From Candidatus Sumerlaeia bacterium (GTDB taxonomy: Bacteria > Sumerlaeota > Sumerlaeia > SLMS01 > JAHLLQ01), in contig JAHCAW010000011.1 of assembly GCA_019634695.1 (NCBI GenBank), positions 1 to 64,000 on the forward strand: DNA of 64,000 nt. The letters run 5' to 3'. Each line of letters starts with the position of its first letter. Within the stretch, counting starts at the first letter, position 1. Below are positions 31,224-40,154 of this stretch, piece by piece. The translations under genes and the position numbers were made by a program. Below the pieces are notes generated by a model. It did no database searches. It had not been told where the DNA came from and was given only the letters and a program-made list of their open reading frames with translations.

Positions 31224-33908
31224 ATGTCCAAGCTGGTCATCGTCGAGTCGCCCGCCAAGGCCAAGACCATCGGTCGATTCCTCGGCAAGGACTACAAGGT
31301 CGTGGCCTCCTATGGGCACGTGCGCGATCTGCCGGAGAAGGCCGACGAAATCCCCGACGCGATCAAGGATCGGCCTTGGGCGCGCTTCGGCGTGGACCTG
31401 GAGGGGGACTTCCAGCCCTACTATGTCGTGCCGCACAGCAAGCAGAAGTTCGTGGCGCAGTTGCGCAAGGCCGTGCGCGAGGCCGAAGCCGTGCTGCTGG
31501 CAACGGACGAGGATCGCGAGGGCGAATCGATCAGTTGGCACCTGACGCAGGTGCTGCAGCCCAAGGTGCCCGTGCGCCGGATTGTCTTTCACGAGATCAC
31601 GCCGGAGGCGATCCGCGCGGCGCTGGACAATCCGCGCGATGTGGACCCGCATCTGGTGGAGGCGCAGGAGAGCCGGCGGATTCTGGACCGGTTGTTCGGC
31701 TACTCGCTGTCGCCGGTGCTGTGGCGCAAGGTGCAGTCGGGGCTCAGCGCCGGGCGCGTGCAGTCGGTGGCCGTGCGGCTGATCGTGGAGCGCGAGGAGG
31801 AGCGGCGTGCCTTTGTGGCCAGCGCGTGGTGGGACCTTGAGGCGACGTTCAGCTCTGAGGTGGGCGAGTTTACGGCGGGTCTGGTGCGTGTGGGCGAGCG
31901 GCGGGTGTGCTCGGGCAAGGACTTCGATCCGACGACGGGCAAGCTGAAGGCGCGGCAAGTATTGATGCTTGACGCCGACGGGGCCCGGAATCTGGCGGCC
32001 GAGGCGCTCGCGCGCCTGCCGTGGACGGTCTCGCGGGTCGAGGGCAAGCCGGGCATCCAGAAGCCGGCGCCGCCGTTCACCACCTCGACGCTGCAGCAGG
32101 AGGCCAACCGCAAGTTGGGCTTCAGTGCGCAGCGCACCATGCGGACCGCGCAGGGGCTGTACGAAGGCGTGGACCTGGGCGACGGCGAGCGCATCGGTCT
32201 GATCACGTACATGCGCACGGACTCGGTGACGCTGTCGGAGCGGGCACTGGCTCAGGCGCAGCAGCAGATTCGCCAGCTCTACGGGGCGGACTACGCGCGC
32301 GGGCCGCGGCAGTATCGCACGAAGTCGCGCAACGCGCAGGAGGCGCACGAGGCGATCCGGCCGACCGATCTGGGGCGCCTGCCGCAGGAGGTCGCGCCGT
32401 TCCTCTCCGCCGACGAGCAGAAGATCTACGAACTCGTGTGGAAGCGCACGCTGGCCAGCCAGATGCCGGACGCGGAGGTGCTGCGCACGGTGGTCGAGGT
32501 GTCGGCGGCGACATCGGACGGGCCGGCGGTCTTCTCGGCCAGCGGCAAGAAGATCCTGTTCCCGGGCTACCTGCGGGCCTACGTGGAGGGCAGCGACGAT
32601 CCGGCGGCCGACATCGGCGACCAGGAGACGGTGCTGCCGGACCTTCGCGAGGGCGAACGGCTGGGCCGCGACGGCCAGCGGCGCCTCAAGGAACTGACCC
32701 CGAAGGAGCGCAGCACGCAGCCGCCGGCGCGCTACACCGAAGCCTCGCTCGTCAAGAAGCTCGAGGAGGAGGGCATCGGTCGCCCGTCCACGTACGCCTC
32801 GATCATCGACACGATCATGGCGCGGGGCTATGTCGTGCAGCCGCCCAAGTCGAAGAACCTGGTGCCGACGTTCACCGCGATGGCCGTGATAGACCTGATG
32901 CGCAAGCACTTCGGGCACTACATCGATCTGGGCTTCACGGCGCGCATGGAGGAGGAGCTGGACGAGATTGCCGATCGCAAGCTGGCCGGCCGGCGCCACC
33001 TGCACACGTTCTATCGCGGCGACCCGGCATCGCCCGACGAGCAGACGGCGCTGGGGTTGGCCGGGCTGATCGAGCGCGAGCAGGGCCGCATCGAGTTCCC
33101 GGTCGTCAAGATCGGCACCGATCCCTCCTCGGGCGCGGACGTCGTCGTGCGCATCGGGCGCTACGGCCCGTTCGTGGCGCTGTCGGACGGCACCAACGGG
33201 TCGGCGGCCAGCGTGCCGGAGAACGTGGCGCCGGCCGACTTCACGGTCGAGCAGGCGTTGGCACTCATCCGCCAGAAGGGCGAAGGCCCGCGCGTCGTCG
33301 GTCGCCACCCGGAGACGGACGAGGCGATCTACGCGGCGCTGGGACGCTTTGGCGCCTACGTGCAGTTGGGCGAGACGCCGAAGGACAAGAAGGCGCCGAA
33401 GCCGCGCCGGGCGTCGCTGCCGCGCGGGATGAGCGAGGAGGAAGTGGATCTGGCGACGGCGCTGCGGCTGCTGTCGCTGCCGCGCGAGCTGGGCACGCAT
33501 CCGGAGTCGGGCGAGTCGGTGCTGGCGAACATCGGGCGCTTCGGCCCCTACGTGCAGGCGGGCAAGGACTTCCGCAGCCTGAAGAAGGACGACGACGTGT
33601 ACACGGTCGGGTTCGAGCGTGCGCTGGAGTTGCTGGCCGAGCCGAAGGGCGCCCGCGGGGCGCGCGGCACGACGTCGCGTTCGGTGCTCAAGGACCTCGG
33701 CGAGGTTGACGGCAAGAAGATCCAGGTGCTCGACGGGCGTTATGGCCCGTACGTGACGGACGGCGCGGTGAACGCGACGCTGCCGAAGGACGTCGCTCCC
33801 GGCGACGTGACGGCGGAGCAGGCGCGTGCACTGCTGGCCGCGCGCGCCGCGGCACCGGCGGCCAAGAAGGGCCGCAAGGCACCCGCGCGCAAGAAGGCGG
33901 ACGCCTGA
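31224..33908 (+). CDS. topA: DNA topoisomerase I
   Basis: 894 aa. Relaxes negative supercoils by cutting one DNA strand. The N-terminal TOPRIM domain has VIVESPAKAKTI and TDEDREGE; the active-site tyrosine sits in LITYMRTDS (about residue 330). GRPSTYASII and the other core blocks are present. The start MSKLVIVES is where homologous proteins begin, although the frame is open further upstream. The C-terminus has no four-cysteine zinc fingers but shows repeated GRYGPFV / GRFGAYVQ / GRFGPYVQAG / GRYGPYVTDG modules and a Lys/Ala-rich tail, the usual form in many non-proteobacterial lineages. First protein gene of the chromosomal segment. Confidence 0.96.
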   Translation: MSKLVIVESPAKAKTIGRFLGKDYKVVASYGHVRDLPEKADEIPDAIKDRPWARFGVDLEGDFQPYYVVPHSKQKFVAQLRKAVREAEAVLLATDEDREGESISWHLTQVLQPKVPVRRIVFHEITPEAIRAALDNPRDVDPHLVEAQESRRILDRLFGYSLSPVLWRKVQSGLSAGRVQSVAVRLIVEREEERRAFVASAWWDLEATFSSEVGEFTAGLVRVGERRVCSGKDFDPTTGKLKARQVLMLDADGARNLAAEALARLPWTVSRVEGKPGIQKPAPPFTTSTLQQEANRKLGFSAQRTMRTAQGLYEGVDLGDGERIGLITYMRTDSVTLSERALAQAQQQIRQLYGADYARGPRQYRTKSRNAQEAHEAIRPTDLGRLPQEVAPFLSADEQKIYELVWKRTLASQMPDAEVLRTVVEVSAATSDGPAVFSASGKKILFPGYLRAYVEGSDDPAADIGDQETVLPDLREGERLGRDGQRRLKELTPKERSTQPPARYTEASLVKKLEEEGIGRPSTYASIIDTIMARGYVVQPPKSKNLVPTFTAMAVIDLMRKHFGHYIDLGFTARMEEELDEIADRKLAGRRHLHTFYRGDPASPDEQTALGLAGLIEREQGRIEFPVVKIGTDPSSGADVVVRIGRYGPFVALSDGTNGSAASVPENVAPADFTVEQALALIRQKGEGPRVVGRHPETDEAIYAALGRFGAYVQLGETPKDKKAPKPRRASLPRGMSEEEVDLATALRLLSLPRELGTHPESGESVLANIGRFGPYVQAGKDFRSLKKDDDVYTVGFERALELLAEPKGARGARGTTSRSVLKDLGEVDGKKIQVLDGRYGPYVTDGAVNATLPKDVAPGDVTAEQARALLAARAAAPAAKKGRKAPARKKADA

Positions 33909-34026
33909 TCTCATGGAGCCCGTTGCGGGCGTGTTTCGGCATTTCGCGGGGCGCGGGGAAAACTCTTGACGCGCCGCCGGCTCCGGCCGAAGCAACACGC
34001 CCTTGCCCACACAGGGCGAGCGAAGT

Positions 34027-34102
34027 GGGGCGTTAGCTCAGTTGGTAGAGCGCCGCGCTGGCAGCGCGGAGGTCACGAGTTCAAGTCTCGTACGCTCCAC
34101 CA
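34027..34102 (+). tRNA. tRNA-Ala (GGC)
   Basis: 76 nt with encoded CCA. The acceptor GGGGCGT pairs with ACGCTCC (one G-T pair), the D arm is GCTCAGTTGGTAGAGC, the anticodon stem CCGCG/CGCGG encloses loop CTGGCAG (anticodon GGC), and the T arm is ACGAG-TTCAAGT-CTCGT. No element is inserted here. Confidence 0.95.
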
Positions 34103-34132
34103 CTTCGTTTCTCTTCCGACATCGCGATACGG

Positions 34133-35926
34133 TCAGCCGTCGGCGGTCAGGCGGGCGTCTGTTGCTGGCGAGGCGCCGGTTGGTTGCGCGGCATGGCGGA
34201 GCGTCTCCAGCGGCGTGGGTTCCGCCAGGCGGGGCTCGAGCGGCAGCCACAGCGTCGCCAGCGTGCCGGACTCGCCCTCTTCGCGCTCGCGGAAGGTGAC
34301 GGCGCCGCCGTGCAGCTCGACGTGGGACTTGACGATCGAGAGTCCCAGGCCCGTGCCGGTGTCCTTTTCGGTGTAGAATGGCTCGAAGAGATGAATGCGG
34401 GCGGCCTCGGAAAAGCCCGGGCCGTCGTCCTCGATGACGATGGCGACGCCGGGGCGTCCGTCGTCGGCCTGCTCGCGACGCGTGCGCAGCGTGATCGTGC
34501 CGGAACGGCCGACCGCCTCGAAGGCGTTGCGGCACAGGTTGTAGAGCGCCTCCTCGAGTCGCGGGCGATTGCACGGCACGAGCGGCAGCGCGGGGTCGAG
34601 CATCTCGCGCACGCGGATCGCGTGGGGCGCCGGGCCGTCCTCGGTGCCCAGCGATTCCGCCTCCAGGCGCAGCAGCGTCGCCGCGCGCGCCACCATGCGA
34701 TTGATGTCCTCGGCTTCGACGGTCAGCGCCGGCTGGCGCGACATGTCGAGCAGGTGCCGCACCTTGCGGTCGATCGTCTCGACCTCCTCGGCGATGATCT
34801 CGAGGTGGCGCAGGAAGCGCGTGCGCTGCGGGAAGTCGTCCATGCGCTCGAGCTGCTCGCGCATCATCTGCGTGTAGCCCTTGATCGGCCCCAGCGGGTT
34901 CTTGATCTCGTGCGCGATGCGGGCGGCCATCTCGCCGACGACGCTCAGGCGCTCGGCGCGGCGCAGGCGCACGCGCGTCTCGAACAGCTCCTGCTGGGCC
35001 GCGCGCACGAGCTGGCGATACTCCCATGCGCGCCGGAACATCAGACGGTCGAACACCGTCTGCACACCGGGGATCGAGGCCATCACGACGAGCACCACGA
35101 TCGTCAGCAGGATCGTCGCGCGCACCGTCGGCGCCAGCAGCACCGTCGCCGTCACCGACTCGTAGAGCGTGAACAGCAGGTGCGCGATGAAGAAGCCCAC
35201 CAGCACCGTGATCGAGTAGAAGATCCAGCGCGAGAGATACAGCGGCCGCTCGATCTCCTCCTGCCGGATCACCACCAGGATGGCGAGCTGCGCGATGAGC
35301 GCCAGCAGCAGGCTCGGGCTGGGCAGCAGCGTCATCGGGTGGTAGGAGATCACGATGCCGAAGAGCAGGAAGAAGAGCGAGGGCGCGACGATGGCGGCGG
35401 CGAGGTGGCGCGGCAGGTTGCGATCGGGACGGTGCGAGACCTCGCGCGTGCGCATGGCGAGCATGATGACCGTGGCCATGAGCAGCCCGGTCTGACCAAG
35501 CAGGGGCAGGTGCCCTTCCGACAGCCACAGGTCGCTCCAACTGCGGTAGACGAACGCGTTGACGCCGCGCAACTCGACGGCCGTGCCGTAGTCGCCGTAG
35601 AACGAGAGCATGACCGCGGGCAGGAAGAAGGCGAGGCGGGCGTTCCAGTTGCGCTCGAAGGCGGGCATCAACGGCCGCGGGCGCGTGGCGGCGTAGTAGG
35701 CCAGGTTCGCGCAGATCAGCAGCGAGGCCAGCGTGTGGAGCCACAGCGCGGCAAGGCTGTGCGGGACGGCGCGCCACAGTTGCATGCCGGCGGACCACAG
35801 GATCAGGGCGGCGGCGTTGAGCAGCAGGAAGCCGCCCGACTGCGTGCGCTTGCGCTCGCGCACCACGAAGACGATGACGATCAGATTGAGAAGGACGAGC
35901 GCCGATGTCGGGATTGAGGTCAGCAT
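34133..35926 (-). CDS. Membrane sensor histidine kinase
   Basis: 597 aa. The N-terminal half holds about eight hydrophobic helices (LVLLNLIVIVFVV at the start, FLLFGIVIS, FYSITVLVGFFIAHLLF and others), forming a membrane input domain. A HisKA domain follows, with the phosphoacceptor in ARIAHEIKNPLGPIKGYTQ. The HATPase has CRNAFEAVG (N box), IEDDGPGF (G1) and DTGTGLGLSIVKSHVELHGG (G2). The layout resembles NtrB-like or 7TM-type kinases. No response regulator adjoins it; it is divergent from the PP2C phosphatase at 36,120, which may share its signalling pathway. Confidence 0.9.
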   Translation of the reverse strand: MLTSIPTSALVLLNLIVIVFVVRERKRTQSGGFLLLNAAALILWSAGMQLWRAVPHSLAALWLHTLASLLICANLAYYAATRPRPLMPAFERNWNARLAFFLPAVMLSFYGDYGTAVELRGVNAFVYRSWSDLWLSEGHLPLLGQTGLLMATVIMLAMRTREVSHRPDRNLPRHLAAAIVAPSLFFLLFGIVISYHPMTLLPSPSLLLALIAQLAILVVIRQEEIERPLYLSRWIFYSITVLVGFFIAHLLFTLYESVTATVLLAPTVRATILLTIVVLVVMASIPGVQTVFDRLMFRRAWEYRQLVRAAQQELFETRVRLRRAERLSVVGEMAARIAHEIKNPLGPIKGYTQMMREQLERMDDFPQRTRFLRHLEIIAEEVETIDRKVRHLLDMSRQPALTVEAEDINRMVARAATLLRLEAESLGTEDGPAPHAIRVREMLDPALPLVPCNRPRLEEALYNLCRNAFEAVGRSGTITLRTRREQADDGRPGVAIVIEDDGPGFSEAARIHLFEPFYTEKDTGTGLGLSIVKSHVELHGGAVTFREREEGESGTLATLWLPLEPRLAEPTPLETLRHAAQPTGASPATDARLTADG

Positions 35927-36119
35927 GACGGCATCACGACGGGGCGCGGGCGGGGCGCGGACCGACGATTAAAGGCTGTCGGCGGCGGGCCCGGCGGCGC
36001 GTCAGAAAGCGATTGCCGTGCTCCGCAACGGCATGGTCACTCTCGGGGGTGAAGGGCCCGGTCACAAGGCGAATGCGGGACCGGAGTGGGTGGGGACTCC
36101 TTTGGTCCCGGGGTTTTGA

Positions 36120-37070
36120 ATGAGCGAGCACATCCAGTCTGAGGCGCAGCAGACGGCTGCCGAGGAGGAGCTTGTCCAGCTCCGCCAGGAAGTCGCCTCG
36201 CTGGCGGTCCAGCTCGAGCAGGCCCGCGAGGTCGGCGTCGCCGTCGCCCAGGCGATGGAGCAGGACCGCATCCTGCAGAAGAAGCTCGACGAGACGCAGG
36301 AGGCGCTCCACCGCGCCCATCAGGCCAACCGCCGCGAGCTCGAGGAAATCGCCCGCATCATCTCGCGGTTCCTGCCGCACGAGTTCCCCCCCGCCGCCGG
36401 CCTGCGCGTGGCCGCCCACTGCCGCCCCTGCCACAACTTCGGCGGCGACATCTACGACGTCGTCCCCTTGGCCGACGGCCGCGTCGCCATTTGCATGGCC
36501 GACGTCGCCGGCCACGGCGCCTCCGCCATGGTCGCCATGGCCACCGCCCGCGCCCTCCTGCGCGCCGCCCTGCAAGAGGCACACCGCGCCATCGGACCCG
36601 CCGACATCCTGCTCAAACTCTCCCACTGGTTCCAAAACCAGCTCGAGCCCGAGCAGTTCGTCACCATGTGGCTCGGCGTCTGGAACCCGGCCGACGAGAC
36701 GCTGCGCTATGCCAGCGCCGCCCATCCGCACGCCGTCATGTGGCGCTGCGATGGCGGACCCGAATTCCTCGAAGCCCCCTACGGTCTGCCCCTGGGCTTG
36801 GCCGCCGTGCCGCCCCAACCCTACGACGAGTGCTCCACGAGCTTCGACGTCTTCGATCGCGTCTTCCTCTACACCGACGGCTGGACCGAATCCACCTCGG
36901 TCGACGGCCGTATGCTCGAGGGCGAAGCGTTCCTGGACTTCATCGCCAACGCCTACGGCCAGCCCCTCCAGCAGGTCTCGCCCGTGCTCTTCATGCTGCT
37001 CGAACGCCACGCCGCCAACTCGCGCATCCGCGACGACGTCAGCCTCCTCGTCTTCGACCGCGTGGAGTAA
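36120..37070 (+). CDS. SpoIIE/RsbU-type PP2C protein phosphatase
   Basis: 316 aa. The first 80 residues form a coiled coil (QLRQEVASLAVQLEQAREV...). The phosphatase domain begins ISRFLPHEFPPAAGLRVAAHCRPC and contains NFGGDIYDVVPL and MADVAGHGASAMVAM, which carry the metal-binding Asp and Gly residues of RsbU-like enzymes. FLYTDGWTES and the final IRDDVSLLVF complete the metal site. It probably dephosphorylates an anti-sigma-factor antagonist or similar switch protein. There is no obvious ribosome site; divergent from the sensor kinase. Confidence 0.9.
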   Translation: MSEHIQSEAQQTAAEEELVQLRQEVASLAVQLEQAREVGVAVAQAMEQDRILQKKLDETQEALHRAHQANRRELEEIARIISRFLPHEFPPAAGLRVAAHCRPCHNFGGDIYDVVPLADGRVAICMADVAGHGASAMVAMATARALLRAALQEAHRAIGPADILLKLSHWFQNQLEPEQFVTMWLGVWNPADETLRYASAAHPHAVMWRCDGGPEFLEAPYGLPLGLAAVPPQPYDECSTSFDVFDRVFLYTDGWTESTSVDGRMLEGEAFLDFIANAYGQPLQQVSPVLFMLLERHAANSRIRDDVSLLVFDRVE

Positions 37071-37113
37071 TACGGCTTCGGAAGACAGACTTCCACACCC
37101 CGGCCCGACCGTC

Positions 37114-37161
37114 GACCTGTCCATCGACCTGTCCGTCTACCTGTCCGTCTACCTGTCCGTC
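37114..37161. repeat. Tandem array of a 12-base unit (4 copies)
   Basis: Four near-perfect copies of (g/t)acctgtcc(a/g)tc directly followed by the 18-base array. Together they look like a slipped expansion of one short dispersed element. Confidence 0.85.
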
Positions 37162-37287
37162 GAAGCCTTGGCGAAGACGGAAGCCTTGGCGAAGACGGAA
37201 GCCTTGGCGAAGACGGAAGCCTTGGCGAAGGCGGAAGCCTTGGCGAAGGCGGAGACCTTGGCGATGACGGAAGCCTTGGCGCAGACG
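37162..37287. repeat. Tandem array of an 18-base unit (7 copies)
   Basis: Seven copies of gaagccttggcgaagacg with one to three changes in the later copies. The unit is divisible by three and open on both strands, but the encoded peptides are simple repeats, so no gene is called. Related single copies lie at 38,119 and 60,014. The rest of 37,071-37,395 has no recognisable feature. Confidence 0.85.
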
Positions 37288-37395
37288 GGGGCGCGAGCGA
37301 GGCGGCATAGTCACGCCCTCCCGTTGCGCCGCGCCCTCCCGGAGCAGTGCCTGGCACCTTTGCCGACAGTTTCCGATTTCCCGAAACCCTATGAT

Positions 37396-37486
37396 GGGTC
37401 CCGGCAGGGACCCGACAATCGTAGCCCCGGCATTCATGCCGGGGATGTCAGACCGAATTTGAACGGACCCCGGCAGGGGTCCAACA
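37396..37486. repeat. REP block, left
   Basis: Contains gggtcccggcagggaccc, then ccccggcattcatgccgggg (9-bp stem), then ggaccccggcaggggtcc. Its reverse complement matches 37,973-38,062 closely, including the linker acaatcgtag; the spacer between the second and third palindromes has diverged. Confidence 0.8.
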
Positions 37487-37495
37487 ACACACGCA

Positions 37496-37945
37496 TCAAT
37501 CGAGGAAGAATCGCCGGTCATATTCAACGCCGTGTTTAATCAGAAAACCTTCGAATTCCTCCGCGAAGCTCTGCTTCCGATGATGTGCCTCTTGACCCTC
37601 GATGTAGCGAAAGACTCGATCCCGCTGCGAGTAACTTACCGTAAATGCTCCATACCCCTCCTGCCAATGCAGGGTTCCCAGCCCGGCCTCCTTGTTGAAC
37701 CATGCCGACGATCCACCCTTGATCGCCTGCACCACCTCCGCAACGTCCGGTTTCGACCTCAGGCGGCACAGGATGTGAGCGTGGTCACTGACGCCGTTGA
37801 CGATCAGCGCCTTGCCGCCTTGGCCGGCAATAATCCCGGCCATGTAAGGAAACAGAACTGAGCGGGCATCGCAGGTAAGGATGGGTTCCCGGGCTCTCGT
37901 CGAAAAGATGATATGGTAGAGCAGAACGGTGTAGGTGTGAGCCAT
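37496..37945 (-). CDS. REP-associated tyrosine transposase (IS200-like, RAYT)
   Basis: 149 aa single-domain HUH/Y1 transposase. The HUH motif is SDHAHILCRL (about residues 55-60), with Tyr in VFRYIEGQEAHHRKQSF (near 117) as the likely nucleophile. It begins MAHTYTVLLYHIIFSTR, typical of the family. It nicks and joins single-stranded DNA at REP hairpins. It is intact, with no partner TnpB. Its flanks carry the matching REP palindromes. Confidence 0.9.
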   Translation of the reverse strand: MAHTYTVLLYHIIFSTRAREPILTCDARSVLFPYMAGIIAGQGGKALIVNGVSDHAHILCRLRSKPDVAEVVQAIKGGSSAWFNKEAGLGTLHWQEGYGAFTVSYSQRDRVFRYIEGQEAHHRKQSFAEEFEGFLIKHGVEYDRRFFLD

Positions 37946-37972
37946 GGCGATTCTCCGGCCGCAGCGATGACC

Positions 37973-38062
37973 TGTTGGACCCCTGCCGGGGTCCGACTAC
38001 TTTGGAACATTTCCCCGGCATGAATGCCGGGGCTACGATTGTTTCGCCCCTGCCGGGGCGAG
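37973..38062. repeat. REP block, right (inverted)
   Basis: Mirror of the left block: ggacccctgccggggtcc, then ccccggcatgaatgccgggg, then cgcccctgccggggcg. The inverted arrangement around the transposase suggests that the transposase recognises both. Confidence 0.8.
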
Positions 38063-38356
38063 ATTGGGTCCGCCTCATCAACTGATACGGATTCGTACAG
38101 TCGGCTTCAGCACCTCTGCCTGTCCGCGGAAGCCTCGGCCAAGACGGAATCGTCGCGGAGGAAAAAGCGCAATTGAGGGCGCGTGCCTTCGCCTCCGGTT
38201 TCTGCCGTCCCTCCGCGGCCACTGCATGGACTGTGTCCGATTCTCCGAACTCGTTTGATTCGGCTTCGGATAAGATGACGGTGCGCAATCCGTGAACTGT
38301 GGTTTGGCGAAAACTCAACCCTGCCCGACGCGCAGGATGCGTCGCGGGTGCACTTG
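38063..38356. other. Intergenic region with one dispersed repeat copy
   Basis: About 290 bases between the REP block and the end of the discoidin-like gene. The only recognisable item is cctgtccgcggaagcctcgg at 38,119 and the related bases to about 38,152, a single copy of the 12/18-base repeat type. No gene is supported. Confidence 0.5.
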
Positions 38357-40024
38357 TCATCGGCGGCGACTCGAGCCGTCGCCCGGGTCTTCTCCCCACA
38401 CGATCATTTCGGCCAGGCGCGCCGTCGCGCCGCCCGCGAAGTTCGGCTCCTGCACTTCGAGGCGAATCGTCTCGATTGGCCGCGGCCAGCTCACCCGCAC
38501 GCGTTCGCGCGCGACCGGCGTCTCGTGTCGCACCTCGGCCAGCAGCCGCCACGGCTGGCTTGCCGACTCGCGCCCCAGGAGACGGTATCCCTTGAGATTG
38601 AAGTGCGGCGAGAAGCCGCTCGCCTCGATGTGCACCAGATCCACGGCGTGCACGCGGGCCGGCTGCTCCAGACGCAGCTCCGCCCATGCCCGCCCGGCCG
38701 TCCGCCCCGCGCCGTCGAGCGGTGCCGCCCAGAAGGTCTCCGCAGCCGGATCGTCCCCCGCCTTGCCGTCCACCAGGCGATGCGGGCCGGTTCGCTCGTC
38801 CAGCACGTTCGAGCCATCGGTCAGCGCCACCGGCAGCGGTCGCCACGCCGTGTTGCCCGTGGCCCGCAGCTCCGGGCGCCCCGGCCCCGCCAGCAGCGCC
38901 ACGCGCGCCGGCGCGACCGTCTGGCGACCGATCCGCGCCCGCTCCAGCGGCTCGGCGAGCAGGCGCCGCGCGCCGGCCGGCAGCTCGGCGATCGTTCGCG
39001 CACCCTCCCGCCGCAGAATCGAAACCATCTCCCCCGTCGCGAACGGATGCTCGCCCCGAGAGCCACCGCCCGACTCGACCAACCACAGCCGATCGCCGCC
39101 GTCGTCCAGCGCCACGTACGCGCGCAACGCGCCCCGCGCGGGCTCGCTGTCCGGCGCGTGCTCCTGCCCCAGCGCATCCACCACCCACCGGCCCGCCGGC
39201 ACCGTCCACACCCCGAGGGCCACGTCGGCCGGCAGCGATGCCTCGAACCGCAGGTCGCGCGCCGTCGCCAGCTCCAGCCGGACTCGCTCGTCCAGATCGC
39301 CGGACAGAATCAGCGCCCACTCGCCACGGCCCAGCCGCAGGTCGCCCACCGGGCGCGGCGCCCGCGGACGCCATGCCCGCTGCGCCGCTGTCAGCGACCG
39401 GTCCCAAACCGACGGCCCGGGCTGCGCGTTGTCGCCCCCCGGCGCCACGGCCATCGCCACGGCCGACGCCGGCCAAGCAGCCGCCGCGTCGCCGTCCAGC
39501 GGGCCGCTCACCAGCCATGCCCCCGCGCCGGCCGGCGCCTGGTTGATCCCCAGCAACGGGACGCTCGTCCCGGTGTCCGACCACACGACGCCCTGCAAAT
39601 CCCCGATATCAATCAGCCGCCAGGTGCCTTCGGCCCGCGCCACCAGATGCGGGCCGGCCCCGGGCCAGCTCCGCAGCGTCCCGTCCACCAGCACGACGCC
39701 CGAGGTCGGCGCGTCGCCGACCGCCACGACGAAGCCGCCCTGGTGCTCCGTGCCGGCCATCAGCGCCTCCATCTGCCCGGCCGACACCCCGTCGCCGCCG
39801 GGCAGCACCGCCTGCACCGCCACCCGCCCGGCCGTGCGGTCCACCGCCAGCATCGCCGCCCGCCAGGCTCCGTCCTGCGCCAACTGACTGATCTCCACGC
39901 GCCGGATGCCGGGAATCAGATCGTGCCGCTCGCCGCGCCGGATGCCCTCGGGCGGCGGCTGTGCCCCGGCCACCACGGCGCAGGCCAGCACGCACCAGAC
40001 GGCCAGTCGTCCGAGGCACTTCAT
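38357..40024 (-). CDS. Secreted protein with NAGPA-like and discoidin-like domains
   Basis: 555 aa from MKCLGRLAVWC at 40024, which opens a signal peptide (LAVWCVLACAVVAGA). Residues 30-190 (GMEALMAGTEHQGGFVVAVGD-like block, VLVDGTLRSWPGAGP, VPLLGINQAP) resemble phosphodiester glycosidase domains. The last 140 residues (RLVDGKAGDDP, WAELRLEQPARVHAVDLVHI, YRLLGRE, IRLEVQEPN) resemble F5/8 type C carbohydrate-binding domains. It is likely an exported sugar-active or sugar-binding protein. Domain calls are from sequence pattern only. It is convergent with the region holding the REP unit and divergent from kdsB. Confidence 0.6.
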   Translation of the reverse strand: MKCLGRLAVWCVLACAVVAGAQPPPEGIRRGERHDLIPGIRRVEISQLAQDGAWRAAMLAVDRTAGRVAVQAVLPGGDGVSAGQMEALMAGTEHQGGFVVAVGDAPTSGVVLVDGTLRSWPGAGPHLVARAEGTWRLIDIGDLQGVVWSDTGTSVPLLGINQAPAGAGAWLVSGPLDGDAAAAWPASAVAMAVAPGGDNAQPGPSVWDRSLTAAQRAWRPRAPRPVGDLRLGRGEWALILSGDLDERVRLELATARDLRFEASLPADVALGVWTVPAGRWVVDALGQEHAPDSEPARGALRAYVALDDGGDRLWLVESGGGSRGEHPFATGEMVSILRREGARTIAELPAGARRLLAEPLERARIGRQTVAPARVALLAGPGRPELRATGNTAWRPLPVALTDGSNVLDERTGPHRLVDGKAGDDPAAETFWAAPLDGAGRTAGRAWAELRLEQPARVHAVDLVHIEASGFSPHFNLKGYRLLGRESASQPWRLLAEVRHETPVARERVRVSWPRPIETIRLEVQEPNFAGGATARLAEMIVWGEDPGDGSSRRR

Positions 40025-40154
40025 GGGTCGCGTTGCCTGCATTCGATGTCCGCTCCGACCATCTGACTCGTGGCCCCTGCCATGAGTCCAGTTGCGTCCC
40101 CCGGCGCCCCGAGGCGCAATCCCGACATCGCCCCCGAAATGGACTCGCACCCAC

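Larger units (their letters stand above)
37396..38062 (-). mobile_element. REP-associated transposase unit with inverted flanking REP pairs
   Basis: A Y1 transposase gene (37,496-37,945) enclosed by two about 90-base blocks that are inverted copies of each other. Each block holds three palindromes in the same order. This is the classic RAYT-REP layout, in which the transposase is host-domesticated and linked to REP sequence spread. There is no sign of target duplication. Confidence 0.75.

Noticed and set aside
33966-33994. Promoter for tRNA-Ala from TTGACG
   Set aside because: A good -35-like hexamer is present, but no acceptable -10 box follows at the right spacing.
30894-34010. Minus-strand open frame of 1,038 codons over topA
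   Set aside because: Arginine/leucine-rich shadow in GC-rich DNA; topA is unmistakable on the plus strand.
37114-37287. CRISPR array
   Set aside because: The repeats are directly tandem with no unique spacers, and no cas genes are nearby.
36172-37539. Plus-strand open frame running through the tandem repeats
   Set aside because: Out of frame with the PP2C phosphatase and made of Ser/Pro/Thr low-complexity, then simple repeats.
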